Shown: positions 23,914-37,155, counted from the stretch's first letter. The stretch is 64,000 nucleotides of DNA from Brasenia schreberi (GCA_036023115.1 JAYKKT010000087.1:10989001-11053000); one strand, 5' to 3'. Made by a program: numbers and translations. The notes: generated by a model from the letters alone, not told the origin.

Positions 23914-26900
23914 GTTCCTTCATTCCCAGATGATGTTGCTATGTCTCTTACAGAGGAAGAGCTTAGTCGTCCTTGGCATGAGATCTATTCTGAACTTTCC
24001 CCTTCACCAATTGCTGCGGGTAAAATCTCTGAAAACAATTTGAAGAACTGGACTTTTGTGCATCTGCCTGTAAATATAAATTTCATGAAGTTAGATTTGG
24101 TATCTTTTCTTGGGCTCCTTAAATGAAGTATGTATCATTACCATTGCTCTGTAAGATACCATTCTTTTCTTTTCTTTTACTCCATGCATAATACTTTAAG
24201 TTCCTTTTCACAGCGTCTTTGGGACAAGTATACAAGGGCCGGCTTAGAGAAAATGGGGATCTTGCAGCAGTTAAAGTGCAGCGTCCATTTGTACTTGAGA
24301 CTGTAACTATCGACTTGTATATTATTCGCAAGTTTGGACTGGTTCTTCGGAGGTTTCCCCAGGTTATTATCGTGGGTTTACAACTTCAGCTAGTTTTGTG
24401 CTTCCAACACTTACGATTTTCTTCTTCATGCTTTTCTGGTCCGAAATTAGTTGCTCTTTTTTTATTGATTCATGAAATAATTTTGTCCCTTCCAGGTTTC
24501 GATTGATGTTGTTGGGCTGGTAGATGAGTGGGCTGCTCGGTTTTTTGAGGAACTTGACTATGTAAATGAAGGAAAAAATGGGAAACGATTTGCTGAAATG
24601 ATGAGAAAAGATCTTCCTCGGGTTTCATGGAATCTTTTCATCCATTCTTATTGTCAGCTTTACTTATAAGATTGATAACATTTTTCTCATGGCTGTCACG
24701 TCTTATTATATTTCATCACTTGTCATGGCAATGCCTAATCTGAGAAACATACAAAGACACTCAAATTAAAGTAGAAATATACAATCACATTGTGCCTACA
24801 GAAAGTACCTATAATTGTAGAAACATGTGGCACTGTCTAATTTGAGAAATATCTGTAGGTAGTAAAGCCCTTGACCAAGTTCTCCTAATAATCATGGTTT
24901 TCCTGTTTGAGTTGATCCTTCCAACATTTGATATGTTTTTAGTGAGGCATGCGTTTTGAAAACCTCCTAGTTAAGGGAAAAGTCTCTTTATGTCATTCAT
25001 CTGTTTGTTTGTTTTTCCATTTTCTCTTATTACTATCACATGATGATCATGAAAGTTGACTTCCCAAGTTCTTTTGCTTGGAAAAGTTCCAGAGTCTCAG
25101 GCTCACTTAATAGGTTTCAATTCTTAAGTTTCTATCTTGTTGTTTGTTGGTGATGGGAGTGAAAATCGTAAAACCAAAATAGAAGAAAGCATCCAAGCAG
25201 AGATGTCATGTACAAAGTAAAAGTAATTCTAGTTTTGATTTGAGAGTGAAATATTTCTACTTTAATTTGAGTGTCTTTTTGACAGGAATGATATATTCTA
25301 CTGCATTTTGACACGTCACTGTTGTACATTCTTGGAAACTTAGATGCATATTTTTGATAAGTTTGGCGGTAGGTAGCATGTGCAATCACATTTTGCCTAC
25401 ACAGAGAAGCTATAATTGTAGACCAATAAATGCAACTCTTGAAACGGCGTTTAGAAGGAAATATTTCAAAATGAAATAGGACTTAGGCCTGAGGTTTTTT
25501 TATGGATGAATGACATGATTATTTCTCATCTGCAGACTGTGTCATGTTATTTACTTACAAAACATGTTCAGATGTGTGGATATATTTATAGCCACGTCGT
25601 TTCCTAATGTAAAACCTTGTCAGTTTTTCAGGTTGTGATTCCAAAAACATATAGCAAGTACACATCAAGGAGGGTTCTTACAACAGAATGGATAGAAGGA
25701 GAAAAATTATCACAAAGTACTGAAAGTGATGTTGGAGAACTAGTCAATATTGGAGTTATATTCTACCTAAAGCAGGTCTACTATTCAGTGGAAATTTTGC
25801 TTTTTCTTTTCTTCTGAATGTAATCAGTTTTGTTTTTGTTCTTCCATGTCAATTTAGTCTTTTTGTTATATTAGCATTACTTTGTTTTATTCTTTTGTCA
25901 TGGATTGAAATGCAAGATTATACTCTTTTATGTTCAGAGATAATATGATCTGCAGATCCTTTATTCAATAAACTCTACTATTCACTTAGCTGAGTAGATC
26001 TTGCATATTTTATAGCTGAGTTACGTCAGTTTCATTGTTCTTGAATACTTCCAATTTCGGTAGGTCATCTTCATTCTTGAGAGCGTTTGATCTAGAATTA
26101 ACCTAGATGCAGAATCACTGTTGTTTATATGAATCAGTTGAAGTTGCACCTTAGATGTCTATGCCGAGACTTCAGCAGAGACTCACTGCCCTAGTAGATC
26201 GTTCTCTTCCTGACCATCATGAAGTCAATATTAATGGCTAGAGTTGGGATGTTCTAATTTTTCTTTCCAATACAAGCACTGGGTTGATGTAACAAGTCAT
26301 TGGTTTCTTTCCATATGCCTTGTGAAATAAGTCTTTGATTTTGGGCTTCGATCATGTGATGCATGGTTGGGTTATATATGTTGTCACTAGAAATGCTATA
26401 CTTTGACAGCTATAACGTTGTAACATGATGCCTTTTGTATTGCAGCTGCTTGATACTGGCTTTTTCCATGCTGATCCACACCCAGGAAAGCTGATTCGAA
26501 CTCAAGAGGGAAAGCTAGCCATACTCGACTTTGGTATCATTGTTGTCTCTTTGCTTATACTGTTCAATGATTTTATGCTCACGAGAACGCTGTATAGTAA
26601 AGCAACTGTACTTGAGAAAATGTATAGTGCTGCAGTAAGTTGTTTATTGAATGTGATTTTATCCCAGGTAGGACTATCACGGTTAACATGATTCTTGTTG
26701 TAGGACTTGTCACCAGGTTAACTGATGATCAAAAGTATGGGTTGATTGAAGCCATCGCTCACCTCATTCATCGTGATTATGATGCCATTGTCAAAGACTT
26801 TGTCAAGCTTGATTTCATCCCGGATGGAGTTAACTTGGAACCAATTTTGCCAGTTTTGGCTAAAGTTTTTGATCAAGCACTTGAAGGAGGTGGGGTGAAG

Positions 26901-27079
26901 AACAATTCAATTTTCAGGAGTTGGCTTCAGACCTAGCACAGATTACATTTGACTACCCGTTTCGCATCCCACCTTATTTTGCACTAATAATTAGAGCTAT
27001 TGGCGTTTTGGAAGGAATAGCTTTAGTGGGAAACCCTGATTTTGCCATTGTCGATGAGGCATATCCATACCTTGCCCAG
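23914..27079 (+). pseudogene. ABC1K6: ABC1K6-like atypical kinase, middle exons only (part B of a split pseudogene)
   Basis: Plastid/plastoglobule ABC1 atypical kinase family. Exons: 23914-24019, 24214-24362, 24496-24621, 25632-25775, 26446-26533 and 26704-27079, with consistent phases and GT-AG sites. The order is VPSFPDDVAM, SPSPIAAASLGQVYKG, AVKVQRPFVLE, DEWAARFFEELDYVNEG, VLTTEWIEGEKL, GFFHADPHPGK, LAILDFG, LTDDQKYG, LAQITFDYPFRIPPYFALI and VDEAYPYLAQ. The metal-binding Asn of HPGN is Lys here. Near 26903 (after GGGVKN) the frame is broken by a one-base loss or equivalent before FQELASDLAQ. Exons 1-4 and everything after YPYLAQ are missing; the first four exons lie inverted at 43805-44962. 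It could still be transcribed but not make a working kinase. Confidence 0.9.
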
Positions 27080-29410
27080 GTACTATCAAAAGATGAAGTG
27101 ACCTAAATAAAAAAGTTTAAAAAACAATATTTTTTGAAAAAGATTAAAAAAATATATTTGATAACATGAATAAGAGTCTCCAATTCCTATTCTTTATACA
27201 TATTGAAAGAGAAGATGCTCCTTAATCATAACCTCCTTTACAGTCCTCAAAGTAACGTGCTTCAATGGTATCATATCGAAATCTGAAAAAGTTACTTACA
27301 TACATGACATGCTTGAAAATAATAAATAAAGGCAATTATTTCTCCAAGCATGTCAGTTAGCTTTACAAATCCTGATGAGACTCGATTGGAGCCATTGGAC
27401 ATCCGAGGCCACAAAGAGAAACATTATATACTCGCAAAACACCCTGTCGTATATTTGGTTGACAACCAATTTCAGGTGTAAATGGGGTTAAGTGCGGTTG
27501 CGGATTTATTTAGATGACAACGAAACCTAGCTTTGTGTTAACTTGTTTTAGGTGTATAATGTGACAGTAGTGGGTCTCCACAAATGCCGTCGCTCAGAAG
27601 CTATAAGTAGGTTTTCAGTGTAAATCGCATAACGATTCAAATGTAACTGCTGCATTTCGAACCTACAACTTGCTACACAATTCGACCAAGTTTCTCGAGT
27701 GAGCTGGTTAGGGTAAATTTCTATAATTGCCAATCCAAAAGAAAATCTACAATTGGCCAAACTACATATGTACGTGTTATTCACAAGTAATCGGAATTGG
27801 GTGCATCACATTGATAACAAGTGCTTTTCACATGACAGGCTCTTTCCGGGTGGTACTAGCTTCCCAAAAAAATTGAACCTTCCAGCAACTACAACAGCTG
27901 AAGATCCTTTTCACAAGGATGGTTATATCCCATTTTTTGGCGTACAGACATCCCTTCATATCCCATTGATGAATACACTGCAAAAAGATGTGCATATATT
28001 AAGAAGATACAGTAAAGTTCTAAAGAAGAATGTCAATCATATAGTGGGGAGATATTGGTTCAAACAGGCATTTCTACAGGAAGTCGGAAAACACCGCCCA
28101 CTACAACAGACATGACAACAGGGGATCCGAAAATACACGCATGGATGCGCCGGATGTTGGAAAAATAGAGGAAAAGGTCAAAAAGATGATTCACATCACT
28201 ACTACTACCAAGAAATTGCATCATTTTATGATTCGTCTTTAAGAATAAACACCTATCATATCACAAAGACTATCATCAGATACTACAAATAGCATCACTT
28301 TCAACTCTAAGAATGACTTCCTGTCATGTCAGAAAGTATGACAGCACTTTCCTAACAGGATCCGACAAACGATAACTACGCTCCCACCCTTTATCCACCA
28401 GGAAGCCTCCAACAATGTGCAACGAATCCTAATAAACCATTTCAGGGAATGAGAAGTGGTACAAACTATAGCTGTTCATCTGATCAGCAAACTCAGTGAG
28501 CTTGACTTTAACAAGTACTCTCGTATATGAATGACATGAAATACATAAAGAAATGAATTTGGGAGAACTAGGCAAACTATAATCAATCACTATATCCTGA
28601 CTTTCTTTTTTCTTTACCAGCTCGCTGGGGTAGAATTGCAACAGTAAGGAACGAATTATGAGGCTAATTACATATTCTACAAAATACTTTGGCAGGGGCA
28701 GAATGATCGATGCTTGTGAAGCAGAAACCAGAAAAGCCCATTAGGAGTTCCTATGCAACAATGTTCTAGCAGTATGTATGCAATTGTAATATAACAGCTT
28801 TTCTCAGCATTTTTCATTTACTCAAACACGTGGAAAATCATAGTCGCTGCTCTGGACACAAGCAGCTTCTGCGTATACCTCATGATGTTTTATCCTAGTG
28901 TTTATTGTAACGTATGGGCTACCTATCTCTTTAAAGTTCATCTCCCTCACTTCCTCACTGATTCAATGGGAAAAGTAATACACATTATTTTCTTCAAAAA
29001 AAAGAAGCCACTTCTCATTTGTCAAAAGAAAATTCTGAAATCATTCTCCTTCTGTCGTTCCTCAGTCCTGTATCTAGCAATTACTTATGACAAAACCGCA
29101 ATCACGTGAGGACACGTAAAAATCTTAAACAAAACTCAGTGTGGTCATGGCCATCGGACTCTAATGTGCTTGTTATGCATATTGTTTTAGTTCACTCTGG
29201 TATGGTCGATAATCATCTATAGGCACTTTTTTGTTTGAGGTTTTCTTTTCTATTTGTTTGATAATCACTTTGTGGTAAAATGTTTACTTCTGGGCTGTGA
29301 TATGAACCAAGCCCCAAACTGAAAGACATAAAGCAAAACACACTGATACAATTCAAACGTGATTACTAATAGATCAAAAAAGAAGTGCATAAGAAATTAT
29401 TAAAGCACAT
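27080..29410. other. Gene-poor stretch with one unidentified open frame
   Basis: One 120-residue plus-strand frame (27753-28115) has ordinary composition (LFPGGTSFPKKLNLP, GYIPFFGVQTSLHIPL, VHILRRYSKVLKKN), but I recognise no family and see no flanking exons. The missing 3' exons of the ABC1K6-like gene were looked for here and not found. Confidence 0.45.
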
Positions 29411-29459
29411 AAAACAACAACTAAGCCTTTTCCCATACTAGATGGGGTATGGGAAACTA
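29411..29459 (-). mobile_element. Tiny RTE 3'-tail insertion (~50 bp)
   Basis: The minus strand ends ...GATGGGG reversed from the RTE terminus: (CAA)n, then CTAAGCCTTTTCCCATACTA and GATGGGG on the plus strand. TTAAAGCACAT to the left and TTGAAGCACAT to the right look like a target-site duplication. Only the last ~40 bases of the element were copied. Confidence 0.65.
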
Positions 29460-29656
29460 ATTGAAGCACATGATCAACATAAATCCAGATAACGCACACA
29501 GTAAGTGTACAAAGACTCAGTGGGCTTACCAAGGAATTGCAGGAACTGGACTTCTGCGAGGGAGGTATGCAAAACAATAGATTGAACCAGAATTAACGAG
29601 GAAAAAGCCAACAATGCACTACCATCAGCGCCACTGTGAACGAACATACTATTAAA

Positions 29657-32600
29657 CTATGTAACAAAATTCCGGGACCATCCATTATCCAGCCCATAAT
29701 CAATAGTAAGCTCTCTCATAGGTGGTATGTTTTCCAAAGCAAAAAGCATAAGGTGAGGATATGAAACATTATCATGGTCGTACAAAACATACTGAACCAT
29801 CAGGTTCGGGACAGAACTGTGGTTGATATAGCAGCCCACATTTCGCATCCTCGAAATGTCAATCCCGAAATCCAGTTGCCCTGGTCCTGGAATATCCAAC
29901 TGCATGGACTCGGGGAAAACACCAGAAATGTTCCCCCAATCTGTCCACCTATGTGGAAACTGTGCTGCATATATTAGCTTATCCCCATTCATCGAGAGAA
30001 TAACACCCTGGTTTTGGGTGACAACAACACCTGCAAGTTCACATACAAAACTTCCAGCCTTAATCAAGTCTAAGGACCGAGCTCCCCAACTGAATTCCCT
30101 TGACCTGAAAACCTCCAGCCTAAGCTTCACCCCATTCTGACTCACTCTGTTACGGCAACTTGGTGGACATTTACACAATCTTCCGCATTCATATATCAAC
30201 GGTCTGCCTCTGGCAAGAATCCCTTGCCTGTCAAATGCGAAATCACCTCCATTCCTTCTCAAACAAGCACATCCACCTGAACATCCCGAGACACAATCGC
30301 ACCCAACTGAAGCCACCCAACAAGCATAAGGAGGAAAAATTGGATTGGCTATATAGTTATAAGACATTGGTCCTCTGTCAGAATCTAAGTCATTGAAAAG
30401 GCGAACAGGAACTCTTTCCTTCCCATTAGAGATATCAAGGTACACAAACCCCCGTCGACAATTTGGATTCTGTTTCAGATTCGCTGCTAACTTGAACATG
30501 GAACTACCCATCTCGGCCTGGTGTGGGGTCCTCACAAGTCTATATTTATAAACCCCAAAACCAGATTTCCCAACATCCAGCCACGTATTATGGATCCGAT
30601 ACAGTCCATCATATATGTAGACCCTGCCTGAACAACAAAAACATCACTGGGTAACCATCACATTCTTGTAAAGGAAAATTAAAAAGGAGAAGAAGACAAG
30701 CCTCGCAGTACTAAATTAAACGGACAGATTTGCATCCCAAATTTCAGCATGGGATCGTCTAAGGTTGCCTGTGTCTATTTAACATCGCACGCATGAGTTC
30801 TAGAATATAGAGCTGGTAGAGGAACCAAACAAATCATGGTTCAGTTGAGGTTCAGCGAATGCTGACTTCATTTCCTGTCCAGTAATTCATTAAGTTATTG
30901 AGATGAACACGAATTTGATTGGCATAGACACATCCAGTCGAGTACGACCAAGTTGTGTTAGGGTAGGATTATCTAAGCTGACTAACGGATTGGTGCATCC
31001 TTACCGAAGAACTCAACAGCTTCAACTTTGTCTTACTAGAAATATTTTCTCCGCATGCAAGCTTGACAATGGAGATTATATATTGGTAAAGAAAAACAGA
31101 GAAGCTGAAATTTTATCAAAGAAAACAGGATATTTAAACTGCAAACAGACCCCTGCATTTAGCTTCTCAGCTTGAACCGGATAATCAATGATAGGAGTCC
31201 CTAAAAGACTGCAAACATCCTCAATTTAACTCAGTTTGGCGATACTTGGGTGAGAGATTCGTGAAACTCAGAAATTAAATCGGGAATTCAGCCGATTCGA
31301 AGTTGGAGTGGAGAAAAGGTGAGGAAACGGAAACCGAAGCAAACTCGGTCGAACAATAACGCGACTTGGACAGTGAAACGGAACACAAAAAGAAGAGACA
31401 GTGACACAAGGAAGGGGTTTGGATGGGGCGGACATTGCCGGCATTCGTTACCTGAGGGGCTGTCTACGCAGGCAAAGCCACGAATGACTCTGATTTCGAT
31501 CCCGTAGCGCATGCTGCGCTCGAGCGCCAGATTCCCTCTCTCGAGCTTCTGATGAACAACGTGCTTTTGCGAGACTCTGTGAACCCGTCCCCCATGGCCG
31601 GTGTAGATGAGCACGTCCCCACCATCCTCGTCGTCCTCGTACCCGCCGGAAGCCACAACGCTCGTCGCGATGGGCTCGCCAATGAGGCTGCGGCCCGGAG
31701 GGATGTAGTCGATCCCCGCCTGCACCTGGCAATGCAACCCTACGACGCACATCTCCATGCGGAAGAAGAAAAGATCTCCGATCTCGATCCCCGGCACGGA
31801 GCCGACGAACCGATGCCCTCGGTTCAGGGAGAGCCCTAATCCGGTCATCACCGATCCCGCCTTGAGGTCGGGGCGTCGGCTGCGTGCAAAACAATCCTTA
31901 TCCGGCGGGTCCACGCAGGCTTCGTCCCGGATGAAGAAGAGGCGTATTGACTCGTAGAGAACCCTAGCCTTGCGGACAGAATTCCAGCAGCCAAGCGCGC
32001 CGCTAGGGCCCTCAGAGGGAACGATAACGCCTCCACGGCGGCGAGGTGGCCGAACAGCGGGAACGACGGCGGACTGAAGATCCGGCTGGAGGACGGTCAT
32101 GTCAGAGAAGCGACTCAGTCGTCTCGCAAATTCAGACCGGAGATGATCGTCATCGGTGGCGACAAATGGAGCGACCTGGAGGCCGTTCGCCGTAGGGTTC
32201 ACATTTCCGTCTCGTGGCTCTTCTTTTGGGAATACGGTCATGCCATTGAAGCGATTCCTTCGCCTGGGGAATTCAGACAGGAGGTACTCGTCCTCGGGAG
32301 GTACGAACGAAGCAATCTGGAGGCCGTTCGTCGTAGGGTTCTTGTTTCCGTCGGGTGGCTCTTCTTTTGGGAGTAGGGTCATTTCTGAGGAGCGATCCAT
32401 TGACCAGGAAAATTCAGACCGGAGGTTCTCGTCATCGGCAGGGACAGAAGGAGCAATCTGTAAGGCATCCACCATAGGGTTCTCATCCCTGACTCCCGAT
32501 ACGCCCATCGGTATCTCCGGCTGTTGGGCGGCCATATCGAAGAAGCAACCGATTCCTCCAGAGAACACGGAACCGAGATAGTGCTCTTCGACGGGGACGA

Positions 32601-32880
32601 ATGGGGCGATCTGGAGGCCATTCCAGATATGGATCTCATTTCCGTCTCGGGGCTCCTGTTTCGGCGTCAATAAAGCCGGAAAAAGACGTAGATCGCCGGA
32701 GTCCGGCGGCTCCTCCTTAGTTGTTCGGAGGGGAAAATGCGACGCCGGTGGACGGAGCTCTAGATTCAGGTCGAGTATCGGCGGAGGGAGGAAGAGGGAG
32801 CTTGTTGGTAAAGGGAGAGGAAGTTCCGGCAGAGTGTTTCCATATAAGGAGCCGCCGTCCATCGTCGTCGTCCTCCCCAA
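29657..32880 (-). CDS. SUVH9: SUVH2/SUVH9-like SRA-SET protein (RNA-directed DNA methylation factor)
   Basis: Two exons, 31452-32880 and 29657-30627, joined as SPSG-RVYIYDGLY, give about 799 residues. A second Met at 32862 would give 793. The SRA/YDG domain, about residues 360-505 (EIGDLFFFRMEMC, GEPIATSVVASGGYEDDED, VLIYTGHGG), reads methylated DNA. Then come a Cys-rich pre-SET (GCDCVSGCSGGCAC, CGRLCKCPPSC) and a SET domain (RNVGCYINHSSVPNLMVQYVL, TIDYGL). There is no post-SET Cys cluster and NHSCSPN is altered. Arabidopsis SUVH2/9 show the same losses; they lack methyltransferase activity and recruit Pol V. This copy is longer than those (~650 aa) because of an N-terminal unit repeated four times (residues 73-264). 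The 824 bp intron contains no other gene. The reading frame is intact. Confidence 0.92.
32087..32660 (-). repeat. Four tandem ~47-residue coding repeats in the SUVH2/9-like gene
   Basis: Units at about residues 73-116, 130-168, 171-216 and 218-264 share EEPxDGN..NGLQIAxFVPxxDEYLxSEF..R..RF..MT. Units 3 and 4 are nearly identical in layout; units 1 and 2 are more diverged. Confidence 0.85.
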
Positions 32881-33660
32881 GCTTTCATGGCGGAAAATAG
32901 AGGGTATTTTCTTGCATGTTTTTTCTATTTTACCTTTTTCTCAACCTTCACAGACACGAGGATTACAGAATAAGGCCTGCAAGAAAGGAGAAGGATCTTG
33001 GTGTTTACTTTCCCCTTTCTCGGAAACTTGTATCACGGAATTGCCGTTACAGCTTTGGGTGCCGCGGCGATGAATAGTGGAATTTTAGTATTTTTCTGAG
33101 TTCTGCTACTACCCTAAGTGCCTGACAGCACAAGCGGACAAGTACAGTGAAAACTGGAGAAAAGGAGCTCACACGTATGATAGGGACAGAGAATCGAGTT
33201 TTACTCGAATCGATCCGGATCCGAATGTATCCCTTTTTCACTATCCGGATATTTTTTTTTAATATCAAAATTACTCTTCGTCACTTTCACCTCTCCTTTT
33301 TCACCTTGAGACAATGCATATTTTTAAATAAAAATATAATATATAAAAAAATTTAACAAAAAATTAAACATGTTCATGAGGAGGAGATCTTTCACTCCTT
33401 CTAGACACCCGCTTCGAGCAAAGCCGATTTGAGGAGTGAAAACGAGAATGAGAACAGGAGGGGAAAAAAATTGATAGGTTCGGGGCGCGAATGGAGATTG
33501 AAGGTCGCGACTCCGACCCTCCCTCTAATTTAATGTACAAAGTTAGGTTCATTTAAAAATAAAATAAATTATAAGAAAAAAAATGTTACCTCTTTTTTGA
33601 ATTCATCAACTCATTGTTATTTTTCATATTTCATTCATAATAATATGATATAATTTAAAT
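32881..33660. other. Intergenic stretch upstream of the SUVH2/9-like gene
   Basis: Contains the likely promoter of the SUVH2/9-like gene. No clear TATA box was seen within 150 bases of the start codon. The rest is AT-rich with no supported gene. Confidence 0.5.
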
Positions 33661-35070
33661 ACAACAACAATTAAGTCTTTTCTCATACTAAATGGGGTCA
33701 GCTACGTGGATTCTTTATTTTCATATAGCTCTATCATATATCATGCTAACATTTAACTCAATATAAATTATATCAATATTTATTGTTTCTTTCCAACATT
33801 TTTATGATCGTCTTCTTCCTCTTTTAAAGTTTTCACAATCTAGTTTTTCATATCTTCTTACGGGAGCATTTTTTGGTCGTTTTTCTACATACCCAAACCA
33901 TCTTAAATGATTTATCTCATTCTATCCTCTATTGGTACTACTCCCAATTTGTTTATAATAACCTCATTATGTATACGGTCTTTCCTTGTGTGACCACTCA
34001 TCAACATTTTTATTTCTGCTACAAATATTTTTTTGTACTTGTTGATGATTAACTACCCAACACTTAAAACCATAAAATATAGTTGATCTAATTGTTGCTC
34101 TATAATATTTATCACATAGAATACCCAGTAACCTTCTCTGAATTTTAACTAACAAGCATGAATTTTATGTGTAACATCTCCATCAATTTTTTATCACTTT
34201 TAAAAATTGATACTAGGTATTTTAAACATTGTGATATGCAAATAATATATACCAATGTACTTCATCTTAAATATGTTTTGTTAACTCATCAATGATTAAT
34301 ATAAATAAATATAGACTTAAAGTTAATCCTTGATGTAACTCAATATTAACTTTAAATGAGACTGTAATTCATTCATGAGTTTTCACACATGTTTTTGCAC
34401 CATCATACATGTCCCTTATAAGATTTATGTACGTCAATTTTTTTTAAATCAATAAATATCATGTGAAGGTTATTCTTTTTAGTAATAAAATATTTTATAA
34501 GATATCTTAATAGGTGAATCGCTTCAATAGTAGATCTACGGGGTATTAATATGAATCGGTTCTCTCTTGTTCTTATATATGGGTATAAGTGTACTTGCTC
34601 TCTGTTTCTCGTGTATCTTTTGGGTTCTCTATATTTTAAGTATTATGAGTCAAATGAGTCCTATCTCTTTTAAGATTTTAGATACTTATATATGAATATT
34701 ATTTTATCATGGAGATTTACCAACCTTCGTATATTTAAGAGTCTCTTTGACTTCATTCTTTTGAATACGCCGAAAAAAATTATGGTTTATATATTTTTGT
34801 CATTTGGCTAACTCTCTCAAGCTAATACTACCATTTGTATTGTCATTGAAAACCTTATAGAAATAATTTTTAATATATTTTTTGTATCATTATTCACCTC
34901 TACTATCTTTTCATCCTAATCTTTAATGCATCTAGCAAAAGTAAGATGCTTAGTTTTCTTATCTCTAGTCTTATCTATCGTAAAAATATCTCTAGTTTTA
35001 ATTATTCTAATTTAGATATATTTTATATCAATTAGGTTTCATTTCATAAGCTCCGAGCTACATTTCAACA
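33661..35070 (-). mobile_element. Decayed RTE LINE remnant
   Basis: The plus strand begins with (ACA)n, then TTAAGTCTTTTCTCATACTA and AATGGGGTCAGC, the reverse of the RTE 3' terminus. It continues through reversed RT segments collinear with the element at 19055, with many stops and small deletions. It is older and more AT-rich than the nested copy. The 5' portion is missing. Confidence 0.8.
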
Positions 35071-37154
35071 TTCTTCTTTTTGATCCTTGGCCCTGACCCA
35101 CCCATAACATTCTTAAAAAAAAGCAAAATAAATAATAAGAAAAAAGAAGAAAACAACAACAACAATAATTAAGAAAAAAGTAAAGAAATATACGAGTATA
35201 TTTTTACGATCCTCGTATGAAATAAGAAGAGAGTGGACCGGGTTTCTTAGTAAGAGAGAGACGTGATGCCTATACCAAGTCTCAAATCAGGAACTTGATA
35301 TTATTTTTTCATTTTGATTACGGCTTAAATGAAATTAATACATAAATAAACAACAAAAATACATTAAATCAATGAAATACCTCATCGAATTATTGTTATA
35401 TCAGTCTTCTTTTTTTTGCCTCTTTTCTTCGATTAAATTCAAAACATTATAAGACGATGAATACTTCAGTGTCATTCATTGTATCAACTTTTCAGTCATG
35501 AGTTGCTTGAGAAATAATATGAGAATCGACGATAAGGTGAGAAGCTGCTCAAAGAGTTCGAGATGATGAAGCAAGGTAATTTTAAGATTTTAGCATGAAC
35601 AAAATTAATAAAAAAATAATGTGTAAATAATAAAAAAAGTATGCCCTTATCCATTCTACGCATGTTTATGTTTACTGATTTTGTCAGACTTGCTTCAGAT
35701 CGGGTCGCTGACGCTGCATCCAGTGTTGATGATGAGCGGCACCAAAGTTCGAAATTTGGCACCGGATTACAGGCCGTCCATCTTGACGATGGATGGCTCT
35801 CCTTCTCTTGGTTAAAGAGAGAAAAGTGTATTAGCTGTCCATCGCAAAAGTCGATGGTGTAGATTTTTTTATCTGGTCACTCATTCTCGTATGAGACTTT
35901 GTGTCTATGCTCCCAGGCCAAGATGATCTCTTGTTCCCTTTTTCATTTCTTTTAACCAGAACCAAAGCCGAGAGCTTTTATTATAACATTTGTTACCTGT
36001 CATGCATTTAATGGGTCTCAGTTGTTTTATTTATTTATAAATATATAATAAACTTTATTTTTCAAGTATTCATCGTCTATTTTTATTATATTTTTTAATA
36101 ATACGAAGAAAAACTGAAATGAAGCCTTAATTTATTTATTGAACAGGGTTTGCTATAAAGTTTCGTAGTTGTGATGCATGAGTTATGATCACTTGTTTGT
36201 TTTTATTGTTTTGTTATCATTAATGAGCATTATTTTGTAGATTCAAGCAAACCTTTTTTTATCTTTTTAAAGGATTTGTGATCTATTTTCTTAAGATATT
36301 CTTCACGCTTCATATTATTCTTTTTTTGTTCAAAAACCAAAACTATGACATACTTACACTTTGTGGGTCCTACTACAAAGATTATTTGTTCCACTTGTTT
36401 CGTTTTATTGTATTGTATGTTTTATCAAACTTTAATTTAGTTTTGAAGTATTCTTCATCTAATTTTTAATTTATTTCATTTTTTTATATGTACTCAAACC
36501 AAAATCAAGCCTTAGCTTTGGTGCATCCACTAACTAACACCCATTAATAGAATGAGAGACTCACTTGGTTTTATCATACCTTTACCTAAACATAACCGGT
36601 AAATTGACAAAGAGATTTCAACCATAACCAAACCAAGTCAAGAATCCATTGAAATTGGAATCCAAACATGACCAGAAATTGGAGATCACCTAGTTGAGTT
36701 TTAGTTTTATCTTTCGTGAAATCGGAACCGACAATTCAAAACCACCAACTACAGTTTCAATAATCATGCTTGTCCCAAAGTCAGTCTTCAACTGGTTCAG
36801 TTATGGTTATATGTTTCATGTTAACCGAAATAGCCAAGAACCGGCCATATCTACTTTCACTGTTGATAACCATTTCTTATATATTTCATTTGAACTTATG
36901 CTTATCTTTTTAAAAGTATTTGACATCTCTTTTTCTTTACAAGTTGTATATGAGTAGTAGTTGCATAATGTTTAAATTGCATGATCTGTGGTGAAAATGT
37001 TTATACAAGATTATGTACCAAACGACTTTATTCAGTTATCACTTTTATATATATATATATATATAAAAGAGAAGTGCTAGTAAATACAAGTCTTTCGGTG
37101 CATAATCTTGCATAAACATTTTTACCATTTGATCTTTCACACGACTCATTAAGA
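35071..37154. other. AT-rich gene-free stretch
   Basis: Open frames are short and Phe/Leu/Ile-rich, as expected from AT-rich DNA. There is an (AT)n run near 37046-37065. Nothing recognised. Confidence 0.5.
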
Positions 37155-37155
37155 T

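Noticed and set aside
31448..31894. 148-residue Arg-rich minus-strand frame
   Set aside because: Out-of-frame shadow of the SUVH2/9-like exon 1, caused by its high GC content.
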